Shown: in pieces, positions 54,005 through 64,000 of the stretch
Position numbering within the stretch: the stretch's first letter is position 1
How the letters are laid out: each line of letters opens with the position of its first letter
From: Streptomyces ortus
GTDB taxonomy: Bacteria; Actinomycetota; Actinomycetes; Streptomycetales; Streptomycetaceae
Direction: 5' to 3'
NCBI RefSeq assembly: GCF_026341275.1
Contig: NZ_JAIFZO010000002.1
Span: forward strand, 508,361-572,360
Length of the DNA: 64,000 nucleotides
Translations under genes and position numbers: made by a program
Notes under the pieces: model-generated
The model's input: only the letters and a program-made list of their open reading frames with translations
What the model was told of the DNA's origin: nothing
The model's database searches: none

Positions 54005-55234
54005 GTGAGCAGCGACCCGTGGGGCCGTGTCGACGAGACGGGCACCGTGTACGTGCGTACCACCGACGGTGAGCAGGTCGTCGGTTCCTGGCAGGCCGGC
54101 ACTCCCGATGAGGCACTGGCCTACTTCGAGCGCAAGTACGAGGGACTGGTCGTGGAGATCGGCCTCCTCGAACGACGGGTGAAGACCACCGACCTGTCCT
54201 CGAAGGACGCCCAGGTCGCCATCGCCCATATCCGCGAACAGGTGGACGCCCACCACGCGGTCGGGGATCTGGACGCGCTGAAGGTCCGGCTGGACAAGCT
54301 CGTCGAGACGGTCGACGCCCGTCGTGAGGAGCGCAAGGCGCAGCGGGCGAAGCAGTCCGACGAGGCCCGGCACTCCAAGGAGGCGCTGGTCGTCGAGGCG
54401 GAGGAGCTGGCCCAGTCCGACCAGTGGCGGGCCGCCGGTGAGCGGCTGCGCGCGCTCGTGGACACCTGGAAGGGCCTGCCGAGGCTCGACCGGAAGTCCG
54501 ACGACGAGCTGTGGCACCGCTTCTCGCACGCGCGCTCGGCGTTCTCCAAGCGGCGCAAGGCGCACTTCGCGTCGCTGGACGCGCAGCGCGAGGAGGCCCG
54601 CAAGACCAAGGAGAAGCTGGTCGCGGAGGCCGAGTCGCTCTCGGCCTCGGCCGACTGGGGTCCGACGGCGGCCCGGTACCGCGAGCTGATGGCGGACTGG
54701 AAGGCCGCGGGCCGTGCCCAGCGCGAGCACGAGGACGACCTGTGGAACCGCTTCCGCGGCGCCCAGGACGTGTTCTTCGCGGCGCGCAGCTCGGTCTTCG
54801 CCGAGCGGGACGCGGAGCAGACGGAGAACCTGAAGCTCAAGGAGGAGCTGGCCGAGGAGGCCGAGAAGCTCGTCCCGGTGCAGGACCTGAAGGCGGCCAG
54901 GGCCGCCTTCCGCTCGATCAACGAGCGCTGGGAGGCCATCGGCCATGTGCCGCGGGACGCCCGGCCGAAGGTCGAGGGGCGGATGCACGCGGTGGAGCGG
55001 GCGCTCCAGGAGTCCGAGGAGACCGAGTGGCGCCGGACGAACCCTGAGGCACGCGCGCGTGCGGAGGGTCTGACCGGTCAGCTGCAGGCGGCCGTGGACA
55101 AGCTCCAGGGGCAGATCGAGACGGCGCGCGCCCAGGGCAACAACGCGAAGGCCGACAAGCTCCAGCGCGAACTGGACGGGCGTCAGGCCCTTCTGGAGCA
55201 GGCACTCAAGGGGCTGCACGAGTTCGGCGGGTAG
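54005..55234 (+). CDS. DUF349 domain protein
   Basis: 409 residues, strongly helical. An N-terminal WGRVDETGTVYVRTTDGEQVVGSW segment is followed by at least three copies of the DUF349 helical module of about 70 residues, each with a W-x-A-x-G pattern (RWRAAGERLRALVDTWKGL; SADWGPTAARYRELMADWKAAG; ARAAFRSINERWEAIGH) and long charged coiled coils. The domain's biochemical role is not established; homologues sit near relA in actinobacteria, as here. GTG at 54005 has a strong GGAGGAGG site. It is convergent with relA, separated by a large terminator. Confidence 0.9.
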   Translation: MSSDPWGRVDETGTVYVRTTDGEQVVGSWQAGTPDEALAYFERKYEGLVVEIGLLERRVKTTDLSSKDAQVAIAHIREQVDAHHAVGDLDALKVRLDKLVETVDARREERKAQRAKQSDEARHSKEALVVEAEELAQSDQWRAAGERLRALVDTWKGLPRLDRKSDDELWHRFSHARSAFSKRRKAHFASLDAQREEARKTKEKLVAEAESLSASADWGPTAARYRELMADWKAAGRAQREHEDDLWNRFRGAQDVFFAARSSVFAERDAEQTENLKLKEELAEEAEKLVPVQDLKAARAAFRSINERWEAIGHVPRDARPKVEGRMHAVERALQESEETEWRRTNPEARARAEGLTGQLQAAVDKLQGQIETARAQGNNAKADKLQRELDGRQALLEQALKGLHEFGG

Positions 55235-55294
55235 CTCCACCGGGACGCTCCGCGGGACGGCCGGCTTGCCGTCTGCGGGTGCGTCGTGGCTGGG

Positions 55295-55316
55295 TGCGCA
55301 GTTCCCCGCGCCCCTC
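55295..55316. repeat. Single copy of the dispersed GC repeat
   Basis: TGCGCAGTTCCCCGCGCCCC and flanks, the same core as in the arrays at 2198 and 33960, 60 bases after the DUF349 stop. Confidence 0.8.
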
Positions 55317-55345
55317 AGGGAGGGCTGCGCCCTCTTCGGGGCGGT

Positions 55346-55402
55346 GCAGGACACGAAGGAGGGCCCCGTACGAACCGTACGGGGCCCTCCTTCGTGTCCT
55401 GC
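55346..55402. terminator. Bidirectional terminator between DUF349 gene and relA
   Basis: Perfect inverted repeat with 27-base arms and a 3-base AAC loop (arm 55346-55372, arm 55376-55402), which is the longest hairpin in the window. It serves both convergent genes and ends two bases before the relA stop. Confidence 0.9.
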
Positions 55403-55404
55403 TG

Positions 55405-58059
<2,655 letters not shown>

Positions 58060-58178
58060 GAGGGCTCCTCGTGCGCGATCCGGATCCCCGGTCAGGCTCC
58101 GGAAACCCCATGGTAGCGATGCCGACCCCGGGTCTCCCCTTCGGCCGGTGGGACGGGGTTCCACAGGAGAAACACGAG

Positions 58179-58210
58179 AGGCGGGTCCCGGATTCCTCCG
58201 GGCCCCGCCT
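58179..58210 (-). terminator. apt-relA intergenic terminator hairpin
   Basis: 14-base arms (AGGCGGGTCCCGGA / TCCGGGCCCCGCCT) pair except at one position, with a TTCC loop. Located 48 bases after the apt stop, before the relA leader. Confidence 0.75.
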
Positions 58211-58257
58211 GCGCGGTGTCCTGCGGGGTGCTGAGCGGTGTCGGGCGGTGGCCGCGC

Positions 58258-58806
58258 TCAGACCGTGAGCAGTGCCTCCAGCGGAACGCCGTCCAGAGCG
58301 GGCTCCAGACGGGCACGGCCGCCCAGGAAACCGAGCTCCATGAGGACGGCGACCCCGGCGACCTCGGCGCCCGCCCGGCGGATCAGCCGGAGCGAGGCCT
58401 CGGCGGTGCCACCGGTGGCGAGGACGTCGTCGACGACCATGACGCGGTCGCCCGGCGTGAGGTCCTCGGCGTGCACCTCGATCTCGGCGGAGCCGTACTC
58501 CAGGTCGTACGACTGGCTGAGGGTCGCTCCGGGGAGCTTGCCGGCCTTGCGTACGGGGATGAAGCCCAGTCCGGCGCGGACCGCGACGGGTGCGCCCAGG
58601 ATGAAGCCGCGGGCCTCCAGGCCGACGATCTTCGTGGCGCCGTTGCGGACACTGATCTCAGCCAGTGCCTCGGTGAGTGCCGTGAACGCCACCGGGTCCG
58701 CCAGGAGCGGGGTGATGTCCTTGAACATCACGCCCGGCTCCGGGTAGTCCGGCACATCACGGATCCGGCTGAGCAGCAGTGCCGTGGTGTCCGCGGGACC
58801 GGTCAT
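58258..58806 (-). CDS. apt: Adenine phosphoribosyltransferase
   Basis: Converts adenine and PRPP to AMP (purine salvage). The 182-residue PRTase has YPEPGVMFKDITPLLADP, the EARGFILGAPVAVRAGLGF segment, LPGATLSQSYDLEYGSAEIE, and the PRPP loop VMVVDDVLATGGTAEASL. ATG at 58806 overlaps the secF stop (ATGA). Purine salvage behind the Sec export genes is the normal actinobacterial order. Confidence 0.97.
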   Translation of the reverse strand: MTGPADTTALLLSRIRDVPDYPEPGVMFKDITPLLADPVAFTALTEALAEISVRNGATKIVGLEARGFILGAPVAVRAGLGFIPVRKAGKLPGATLSQSYDLEYGSAEIEVHAEDLTPGDRVMVVDDVLATGGTAEASLRLIRRAGAEVAGVAVLMELGFLGGRARLEPALDGVPLEALLTV

Positions 58807-59936
58807 CGGCGCTTGCCCGAGGGACGGCCGCGGCCCCTGCTCCGGGAGGACGGCTGGGCGCGCTGGGCACGGGGCCCGACGACCGCGGGGGTCGCCTCGT
58901 CGTCCTCGGGCTCCTCGTCGTCGTACGAGCGCTCGACGACCGGGGCCTCCAGTGACTCGCCCTTCGCCGCGGCGGCGGCCCGCTTGGCCAGGATGCGCTT
59001 CCTCAGTGCCTTGATCTGCGGCTCGCGCTCCTTGAGGTCGGCGACGAGCGGCGTGGCGATGAAGATCGAGGAGTACGCGCCGGCGGCGAGACCGACGAAC
59101 AGCGACAACGAGATGTCGTTGAGCATGCCCGCGCCGAGGACACCACCGCCGATGAACAGCAGGCCCGCCACCGGGAGCAGCGCGACGACCGTGGTGTTGA
59201 TGGAACGCACCAGGGTGCCGTTGATCGAACGGTCGGCGATCTCGCTGTACGTGTAGCGGGTCTGTTTGGTGATGTCCTTCGTCTGTTCCTTGAGGCTGTC
59301 GAAGACCACCACCGTGTCGTACAGCGAGTAACCGAGGATCGTGAGCAGACCGATCACGGTGCCGGGGGTGACTTCGAACCCGACGAGCGCGTAGACACCG
59401 ACCGTGATGGTGATGTCGTGGATGAGCGCCACGAGGGCCGCCGCCGCCATGCGCCACTCGAAGGCGATCGCCAGATAGATCACGACGAGGACCATGAAGA
59501 TCGCCAGGCCCTGCCAGGCCTTGTTGGCGATCTGTTCACCCCAACTGGGGCCGACCAGATCGGCGTTGATCTTCTCCGCGTCGACCTTGAGGTCCTTGGC
59601 GAGGTCCTTCTTGATCTGGTCGGACTTGCCGGTGTCGACACCGGCGACCTGGATGCGCAGTCCGCCGTTGCCCAGCTTCTGGACGATCGCGTCGTGGCCT
59701 GAGGCCTCTTCCGCGTACGTCTCGGCCTGGCTCACCGAGACGCTGGTGCGCTCGGTGGTGAAGACGGCGCCGCCCTGGAACTCGATGCCCATGTTCAGAC
59801 CGCGCACCGCGAGGCCCAGGATCGCCGTGATGGTGATCAGGATCGAGACGCCGTACCAGATCTTGCGCTTGCCGACGAAGTCGTAGCCGATCTCGCCGCG
59901 GTGGAGCCGGGCGCCGAGGGTGCCGAGTTTCGACAT
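58803..59936 (-). CDS. secF: Protein translocase subunit SecF
   Basis: Membrane partner of SecD, uses the proton gradient to help pull proteins out through SecYEG. The 377-residue protein has the RND-type six-helix layout with an extracytoplasmic loop after helix 1 (GIEFQGGAVFTTERTSVSVSQAE), and conserved VVIYLAIAFEWRMAAAALVALIHDITITVG and YSLYDTVVVFDSLKEQTKD segments. A basic C-terminal tail follows. ATG at 59936 follows AAGGAGG and is only one base after the secD stop. Confidence 0.97.
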   Translation of the reverse strand: MSKLGTLGARLHRGEIGYDFVGKRKIWYGVSILITITAILGLAVRGLNMGIEFQGGAVFTTERTSVSVSQAETYAEEASGHDAIVQKLGNGGLRIQVAGVDTGKSDQIKKDLAKDLKVDAEKINADLVGPSWGEQIANKAWQGLAIFMVLVVIYLAIAFEWRMAAAALVALIHDITITVGVYALVGFEVTPGTVIGLLTILGYSLYDTVVVFDSLKEQTKDITKQTRYTYSEIADRSINGTLVRSINTTVVALLPVAGLLFIGGGVLGAGMLNDISLSLFVGLAAGAYSSIFIATPLVADLKEREPQIKALRKRILAKRAAAAAKGESLEAPVVERSYDDEEPEDDEATPAVVGPRAQRAQPSSRSRGRGRPSGKRR

Positions 59937-59937
59937 C

Positions 59938-61689
59938 TCACGCCTCCTTCGTGTCGACGGGGGCGGACGCACGACGGGTGCGGCGCAGCGGCGGCTGCAC
60001 GCCCAGTCGCTTCGGGTCGAGGCCGGACCAGCTGTGGCCCTCCGCGAAGAACTTCCTGCGGGCCAGGAGCGTCATCAGCGGCTTGGTGAAGAAGAAGACG
60101 ACCACCACGTCGAGCACGGTGGTCAGCCCCAGGGTGAAGGCGAAGCCCTGGACCTTGCCGACGGTGACGATGAAGAGCACGGCGGCGGCGAGGAACGACA
60201 CGAAGTCGGAGACCAGGATGGTGCGCCGGGCACGCGGCCAGGCCCGCTCGACCGCGGGACGCATCCTCCGGCCTTCGCGGATCTCGTCACGGATGCGTTC
60301 GAAGAACACGATGAACGAGTCCGCCGTGATGCCGATGGCCACGATGGCGCCGCAGACCGCCGGCAGGTTCAGCGCGAACCCGATCGTCGGGCCGAGCAGC
60401 GACATGATCACGTACGTCATGACCGCGGAGACCAGCAGCGAGGCGATGGCGATGAGCGACAGGCCGCGGTAGTAGACCACCAGGTAGATGATGACCAGCG
60501 CCAGTCCGATGGCGCCGGCGATCAGACCGGCCTCCAACTGCTCGCCGCCGAGCGCGGCGGTGACGGTGGTGACGCTCGCCTCGGTGAAGGTGAGCGGCAG
60601 CGCGCCGTACGACAGCATGTTGGCGAGGTCCTGGGCCTCCTGCTGGTCGAAGCTGCCGGAGATCTCCGCGGTGCCGCCGGTCAGCGCCTGGCTGACGTAC
60701 GGGTCGGAGACGACCTCACCGTCGAGGACGATGGCGAACTGGTTCTGCGGGGACTGGTTCTGCGCCAGCTTGCCCGTGATGCTCGCGAACTTCTTGCCAC
60801 CCTTGTCCGTGAAGTCCATGGTGACTTTCCAGCCCGCGGCACCCTGGGTGTCGAACACGGCCGAGGCCTTGTCGACGTCCGTGCCCTCGACCTCGGCCGG
60901 GCCCAGGATGTACTTCTGCCACTGGCCCTGCGAGTTCTGGCCGCAGGCCACGGTCGGGTCGCCGGCCTTGACGCCGTCGCCGGCCTTGGCGCGGACCGTC
61001 TTCTTGCTGCAGTCCAGCGCGGTGTACTGCGCCTGGAGCTTGGCGGTCGCCGGGTCGGTGCTCGCGGACGCCGAGGGGCTGGCGGCGGCGGACTCGCTGC
61101 CCGTGCTGCTCCCCGAGGGAGTGGGGTCGGCCTTCAGCGCGTCGGTGACCGCCCTGCCCTGCGAGGTGGCGGAAGCGGAGGGCGACGAGGAGGAGGTGGC
61201 CTTCTCGCTCTCCTTGGCCGAGGCCGAGGGGCTCGCGGAGGAGCCGCCGGACGCGCTCGGGGACGGGGTCGCGGCGTCGGCGCCGGTGACCTCGGTGACC
61301 AGCACGGGGCGGAAGTAGAGCTTGGCGGTGGTGCCGACCTGCTCCCGGGCCTGCTCGGAGTTCGTACCCTTGGGGATGTTGACGATGATGTTGCTGTTGC
61401 CCTGGGTCTGCACCTCCGCTTCGCTGACGCCCAGACCGTTGACACGGCGGTTCATGATGTCGACCGCGGTGTCCATGTTGGTCTTGTTGATCGCGTTCTT
61501 CTGACCGGGCTCGTTCTTCGCCTGGAGCGTGATGCTCGTACCGCCGGCGAGGTCGATGCCCAGTCGCGGTGTCGTGTGCCCGGAGGCGAACATGCCGCCG
61601 GTGAGCGCCACGATGGCGATCAGGATCAGGGCCAACGTGCGCCCTGGCTTGCCCTGGGTGCCCTGTCGGCCCTTCTTGGGTGCTGCCAC
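59938..61689 (-). CDS. secD: Protein translocase subunit SecD with Ser/Ala-rich insert
   Basis: Large Sec accessory subunit. The 583-residue protein has helix 1 (LALILIAIVALTGGMFASG), a P1 domain (RLGIDLAGGTSITLQAKNEPG; MDTAVDIMNRRVNGLGVSEAEVQTQ), a second half with AAGWKVTMDFTDKGGKKFASITGKL, and the C-terminal helix bundle with ALVIIYLVVYYRGLSLIAI and the FIVFFERIRDEIREG motif. Within P1, about residues 140-210, is a low-complexity Ser/Ala/Pro/Lys insert, often seen in Streptomyces SecD and absent in E. coli. GTG at 61689 follows GGGAG. Directly upstream of secF. Confidence 0.97.
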   Translation of the reverse strand: MAAPKKGRQGTQGKPGRTLALILIAIVALTGGMFASGHTTPRLGIDLAGGTSITLQAKNEPGQKNAINKTNMDTAVDIMNRRVNGLGVSEAEVQTQGNSNIIVNIPKGTNSEQAREQVGTTAKLYFRPVLVTEVTGADAATPSPSASGGSSASPSASAKESEKATSSSSPSASATSQGRAVTDALKADPTPSGSSTGSESAAASPSASASTDPATAKLQAQYTALDCSKKTVRAKAGDGVKAGDPTVACGQNSQGQWQKYILGPAEVEGTDVDKASAVFDTQGAAGWKVTMDFTDKGGKKFASITGKLAQNQSPQNQFAIVLDGEVVSDPYVSQALTGGTAEISGSFDQQEAQDLANMLSYGALPLTFTEASVTTVTAALGGEQLEAGLIAGAIGLALVIIYLVVYYRGLSLIAIASLLVSAVMTYVIMSLLGPTIGFALNLPAVCGAIVAIGITADSFIVFFERIRDEIREGRRMRPAVERAWPRARRTILVSDFVSFLAAAVLFIVTVGKVQGFAFTLGLTTVLDVVVVFFFTKPLMTLLARRKFFAEGHSWSGLDPKRLGVQPPLRRTRRASAPVDTKEA

Positions 61690-61829
61690 CTTCTCGTTCT
61701 CCCTCTTCGTCCGCCCGGTCTCTCGGTACCTTCGCGGACGGGCATCAAATGGTGTGGAGGTTCCGCGCGAAGCCGGACGTCCGGGGACCGAGGCGCGCGA
61801 GCGGCGCACTGAGCGGTCCCCGGACGTGG

Positions 61830-62375
61830 CTACTTCGTGTCGGACTCGCCGTCGGACTTCTTCAGGTCTGCGGCGTCGGTCTTCTTCGGCTCCGCGGCGG
61901 CGGGCTCGTCGGCCGGCTCGACGACGGGCTGGACGGTCGGTTCGCCGACCGGCTCGGCGACCGGCTCGACGGCCGCGTCCTTCTTGCCGAGGTCGATGGC
62001 CTTGTCGTCGGAGGCGTCGACGGGCTCGTCCGTCCCGGTGAGGGAGGAGGCGTCGTCCGGCACGACCGATTCGTCGGACTTCAGGTCGTGCTCGATGCCG
62101 TGGACGATGCGGTTGTACTCGTCGTCGCCGAGGACCGCGCCGATGGCGTTCTTCGCGAAGAGCAGGTCGACGCCCGGGCCCGCGTCAAGAAGGACCGTCT
62201 CCTCGTTGACCTCCTTGACGGTCGCGTACATGCCACCGATCGTGCGGACACCGGTGCCGGGCTGCATCTCGTTGCGCATCTGCGCAGCCGCATTCTGCTT
62301 CTTCTTGGCCGACCGGGTCATCAGGAACATGGCCCCGATGAGCACGATGAACGGGAGGAGGGTCACGAGACTCAC
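61830..62375 (-). CDS. yajC: Preprotein translocase subunit YajC with extended acidic tail
   Basis: Small membrane protein associated with SecDF. The helix (LVTLLPFIVLIGAMFLMTRSAKKKQ) and the beta-rich domain (QPGTGVRTIGGMYATVKEVNEETVLLDAGPGVDLLFAKNAIGAVL) are standard. The rest, about residues 100-181, is an acidic Pro/Val/Glu repeat tail (VAEPVGEPTVQPVVEPADEP) not found in short YajC proteins. GTG at 62375 has AAGGAAG upstream. First gene of the yajC-secD-secF-apt transcript. Confidence 0.95.
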   Translation of the reverse strand: MSLVTLLPFIVLIGAMFLMTRSAKKKQNAAAQMRNEMQPGTGVRTIGGMYATVKEVNEETVLLDAGPGVDLLFAKNAIGAVLGDDEYNRIVHGIEHDLKSDESVVPDDASSLTGTDEPVDASDDKAIDLGKKDAAVEPVAEPVGEPTVQPVVEPADEPAAAEPKKTDAADLKKSDGESDTK

Positions 62376-62539
62376 GGGACGGAACTTCCTTCATTCGACC
62401 GCGATGGTGAGCGGCCTGATGGATGGGGGTATGTACGCCGTCGACAAGGGCGGCATCGGCGGAGTCTAAGCGAGTCCGCCGTCAAGGAACAACGCTCAGC
62501 ATGGCACCGGGGTTCCTGACCTCGCGAGCCCCCTCGCCG

Positions 62540-63610
62540 TCACGCCCCGAACAGGTCCCCTTGTCCGTTTCCACCCGTTGACGACCGGGGCGGGGTGAGG
62601 CCGAGATGCGCCCAGGCCGCCGGGGTGGCCACCCGCCCGCGGGGGGTGCGCGCCAGCAGCCCCTCGCGTACGAGGAAGGGTTCGGCCACCTCCTCGACGG
62701 TCTCCCGCTCCTCCCCCACGGCCACGGCGAGCGTGGAGAGACCGACGGGCCCGCCGCCGAAGAGCTTGAGCAGAGCTTCCAGGACGCCCCGGTCGAGGCG
62801 GTCGAGGCCGCGGCTGTCCACTTCGTACACGGCGAGGGCGGCCCCGGCGATGTGCCGGTCGATGACGCCGTCGGCCTTGACCTGGGCGTAGTCGCGGACC
62901 CGGCGCAGCAGACGGTTGGCGATACGGGGCGTGCCCCGGGAGCGGCCGGCGATCTCGGCGGCTCCGTCCGGGTCGATCTCCACGTCGAGCAGATGTGCGG
63001 ATCGGTGGATGACCCGCTCCAGCTCGGCGGGCTCGTAGAACTCCATGTGGGCGGTGAAGCCGAAGCGGTCGCGCAGCGGGGGCGGCAGCAGACCCGCGCG
63101 CGTGGTGGCGCCGACGAGTGTGAAGGGCGGCAGTTCGAGCGGGATGGCGGTGGCGCCGGGGCCCTTGCCGACGATGACGTCGACGCGGAAGTCCTCCATC
63201 GCCATGTAGAGCATCTCCTCGGCCGGGCGCGACATGCGGTGGATCTCGTCGAGGAAGAGGACCTCTCCCTCCTGGAGGGAGGAGAGGATCGCAGCGAGGT
63301 CGCCCGCGTGCTGGATGGCGGGTCCGCTGGTGATGCGGATGGGGGCTTCCATCTCGGCGGCGATGATCATCGAGAGGGTGGTCTTGCCGAGGCCGGGGGC
63401 GCCGGAGAGCAACACGTGGTCGGCGGTGGCGCCGCGCGCGCGGGCGGCGCGCAGGACGAGGTCGAGCTGCTCGCGGACCTTCTCCTGGCCGATGAACTCA
63501 CCGAGGTCCTTGGGCCGCAGGGCGGCCTCGACGGCCTGCTCCTCACGGTCACCGGCCGCGCCGACGAGCCGCTCGGCGCTGCCGTCGTCGGTCGTCTCGT
63601 CCCAGTTCAT
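62540..63610 (-). CDS. ruvB: Holliday junction branch migration ATPase RuvB
   Basis: AAA+ motor that moves Holliday junctions with RuvA. The 356-residue protein has [23 protein letters not shown], Walker [16 protein letters not shown], Walker [17 protein letters not shown], sensor [18 protein letters not shown] with the arginine finger, and the C-terminal winged helix ([41 protein letters not shown]). ATG at 63610 begins [10 protein letters not shown]. RuvA lies upstream. Confidence 0.98.
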   Translation of the reverse strand: MNWDETTDDGSAERLVGAAGDREEQAVEAALRPKDLGEFIGQEKVREQLDLVLRAARARGATADHVLLSGAPGLGKTTLSMIIAAEMEAPIRITSGPAIQHAGDLAAILSSLQEGEVLFLDEIHRMSRPAEEMLYMAMEDFRVDVIVGKGPGATAIPLELPPFTLVGATTRAGLLPPPLRDRFGFTAHMEFYEPAELERVIHRSAHLLDVEIDPDGAAEIAGRSRGTPRIANRLLRRVRDYAQVKADGVIDRHIAGAALAVYEVDSRGLDRLDRGVLEALLKLFGGGPVGLSTLAVAVGEERETVEEVAEPFLVREGLLARTPRGRVATPAAWAHLGLTPPRSSTGGNGQGDLFGA

Positions 63611-63704
63611 TCGGTGTGCCTCGCGAGGTAGGGGTAGGGGTCGGAGTCGTACGGGCGTGGGGTCGTCTTTCGCCGGAGCGCGGACGCGTCAGTGCGCGCT
63701 CCGT

Positions 63705-63728
63705 CAGGGGCGCGGGGAACCGCGCGAC
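63705..63728. repeat. Single copy of the dispersed GC repeat
   Basis: CAGGGGCGCGGGGAACCGCG plus CGAC, 48 bases after the ruvA stop. Same family as 2198-2436. Confidence 0.8.
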
Positions 63729-63775
63729 CAGCCCTCATCGGCCCGCACGTTCATGACCGCGCCCCCGAGCGGAAC

Positions 63776-64000
63776 TCAACGCGCCCGGTTGAGGCTCTGC
63801 AGCGCGGCCTTGAGGAGCTGACCGACCTGCGGCGTCCCGCCCGCGGCCTCGGCCTGCGGCGCGACCGCGGAAACCGCTTCGTCGGCCTCCCGCGTCGCAT
63901 ACCCGAGCCCGATCAGCGCGGCGTGCAACTGCTCGCGCCATCCGGCGGCGACGGGCCGTCCGACGGCGGCGCCATCGGTGCCGAGGGGCCCCCCGAGGCG
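63776..64000 (-). CDS. ruvA: Holliday junction DNA helicase RuvA, C-terminal part only (window edge)
   Basis: The visible ~74 codons end with LHAALIGLGYATREADEAVSAVAPQA and VGQLLKAALQSLNRAR, the domain III that contacts RuvB in RuvA. The tetramerisation and junction-binding domains lie beyond the window. The stop is TGA at 63776-63778. It is directly upstream of ruvB, with 165 bp between that include one dispersed repeat. Confidence 0.93.
   Translation of the reverse strand, partial: RLGGPLGTDGAAVGRPVAAGWREQLHAALIGLGYATREADEAVSAVAPQAEAAGGTPQVGQLLKAALQSLNRAR

Overview
The window is a very G+C-rich, core-chromosome segment of an actinomycete, almost certainly a Streptomyces. The evidence is gene content and order: bldD next to the pyr operon, the actinomycete-specific nucleoid protein sIHF beside gmk, the rpoZ-coaBC-metK-priA-fmt-rsmB run, and relA downstream of secDF-apt. 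Codon use, frequent GTG/TTG starts and long GC hairpins without U tracts agree. I see no rRNA, tRNA, CRISPR array, insertion sequence, phage or biosynthetic gene cluster. Both ends cut through genes (a nitrilase at the left, ruvA at the right). Nearly all genes lie on the minus strand; plus-strand genes are the MMPL transporter (7.4-9.7 kb), a small HTH-like protein (12.7 kb), bldD, a STAND-type ATPase (45.4 kb), a membrane cyclophilin and a DUF349 protein.

Layout. 0-9.7 kb: nitrilase, MFS transporter, Lrp/AsnC regulator, GuaB1 (IMPDH/GMP-reductase family with CBS pair), a translationally coupled secreted RNase/barstar pair, a SorC-type regulator, rpe, and a divergent MMPL transporter. 9.8-20.2 kb: housekeeping block rsmB, fmt, priA, metK, coaBC, rpoZ, gmk, sihF. 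20.5-30.7 kb: pyrimidine operon transcribed pyrR-pyrB-pyrC-(membrane protein)-carA-carB-pyrD-pyrF, with a clear PyrR-binding hairpin that buries the pyrR ribosome binding site. 30.8-31.4 kb: bldD, with a perfect BldD box lying over its own promoter. 31.6-34 kb: pepQ-like protein, efp, nusB. 34-45.3 kb: P-loop kinase, then a long translation/shikimate run (DUF948, DUF6167, alaS, ruvX, mltG, aroE, small membrane protein, aroC, aroK, aroB). 45.4-52.9 kb: ATPase, rpsD, rarA, VKOR, hisS, metallo-hydrolase. 53-64 kb: cyclophilin, DUF349, relA, apt, secF, secD, yajC, ruvB, ruvA.

The genes fall into coherent modules: de novo pyrimidine synthesis with its own RNA-based feedback; shikimate synthesis with stop/start overlaps; protein export (yajC-secD-secF) followed by purine salvage (apt) and the stringent-response enzyme RelA; and information processing. 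The points most worth a second look are a dispersed repeat family with ordered tandem arrays (periods of exactly 34 bp and 108 bp), an apparent one-base frameshift at the end of fmt, the PyrR operator, the BldD autoregulatory site, the lipoprotein RNase/barstar pair, an M24 peptidase homologue with altered metal ligands, an unknown membrane protein locked inside the pyr operon, and an MltG with a long Gln/Tyr/Gly-rich cytosolic tail.
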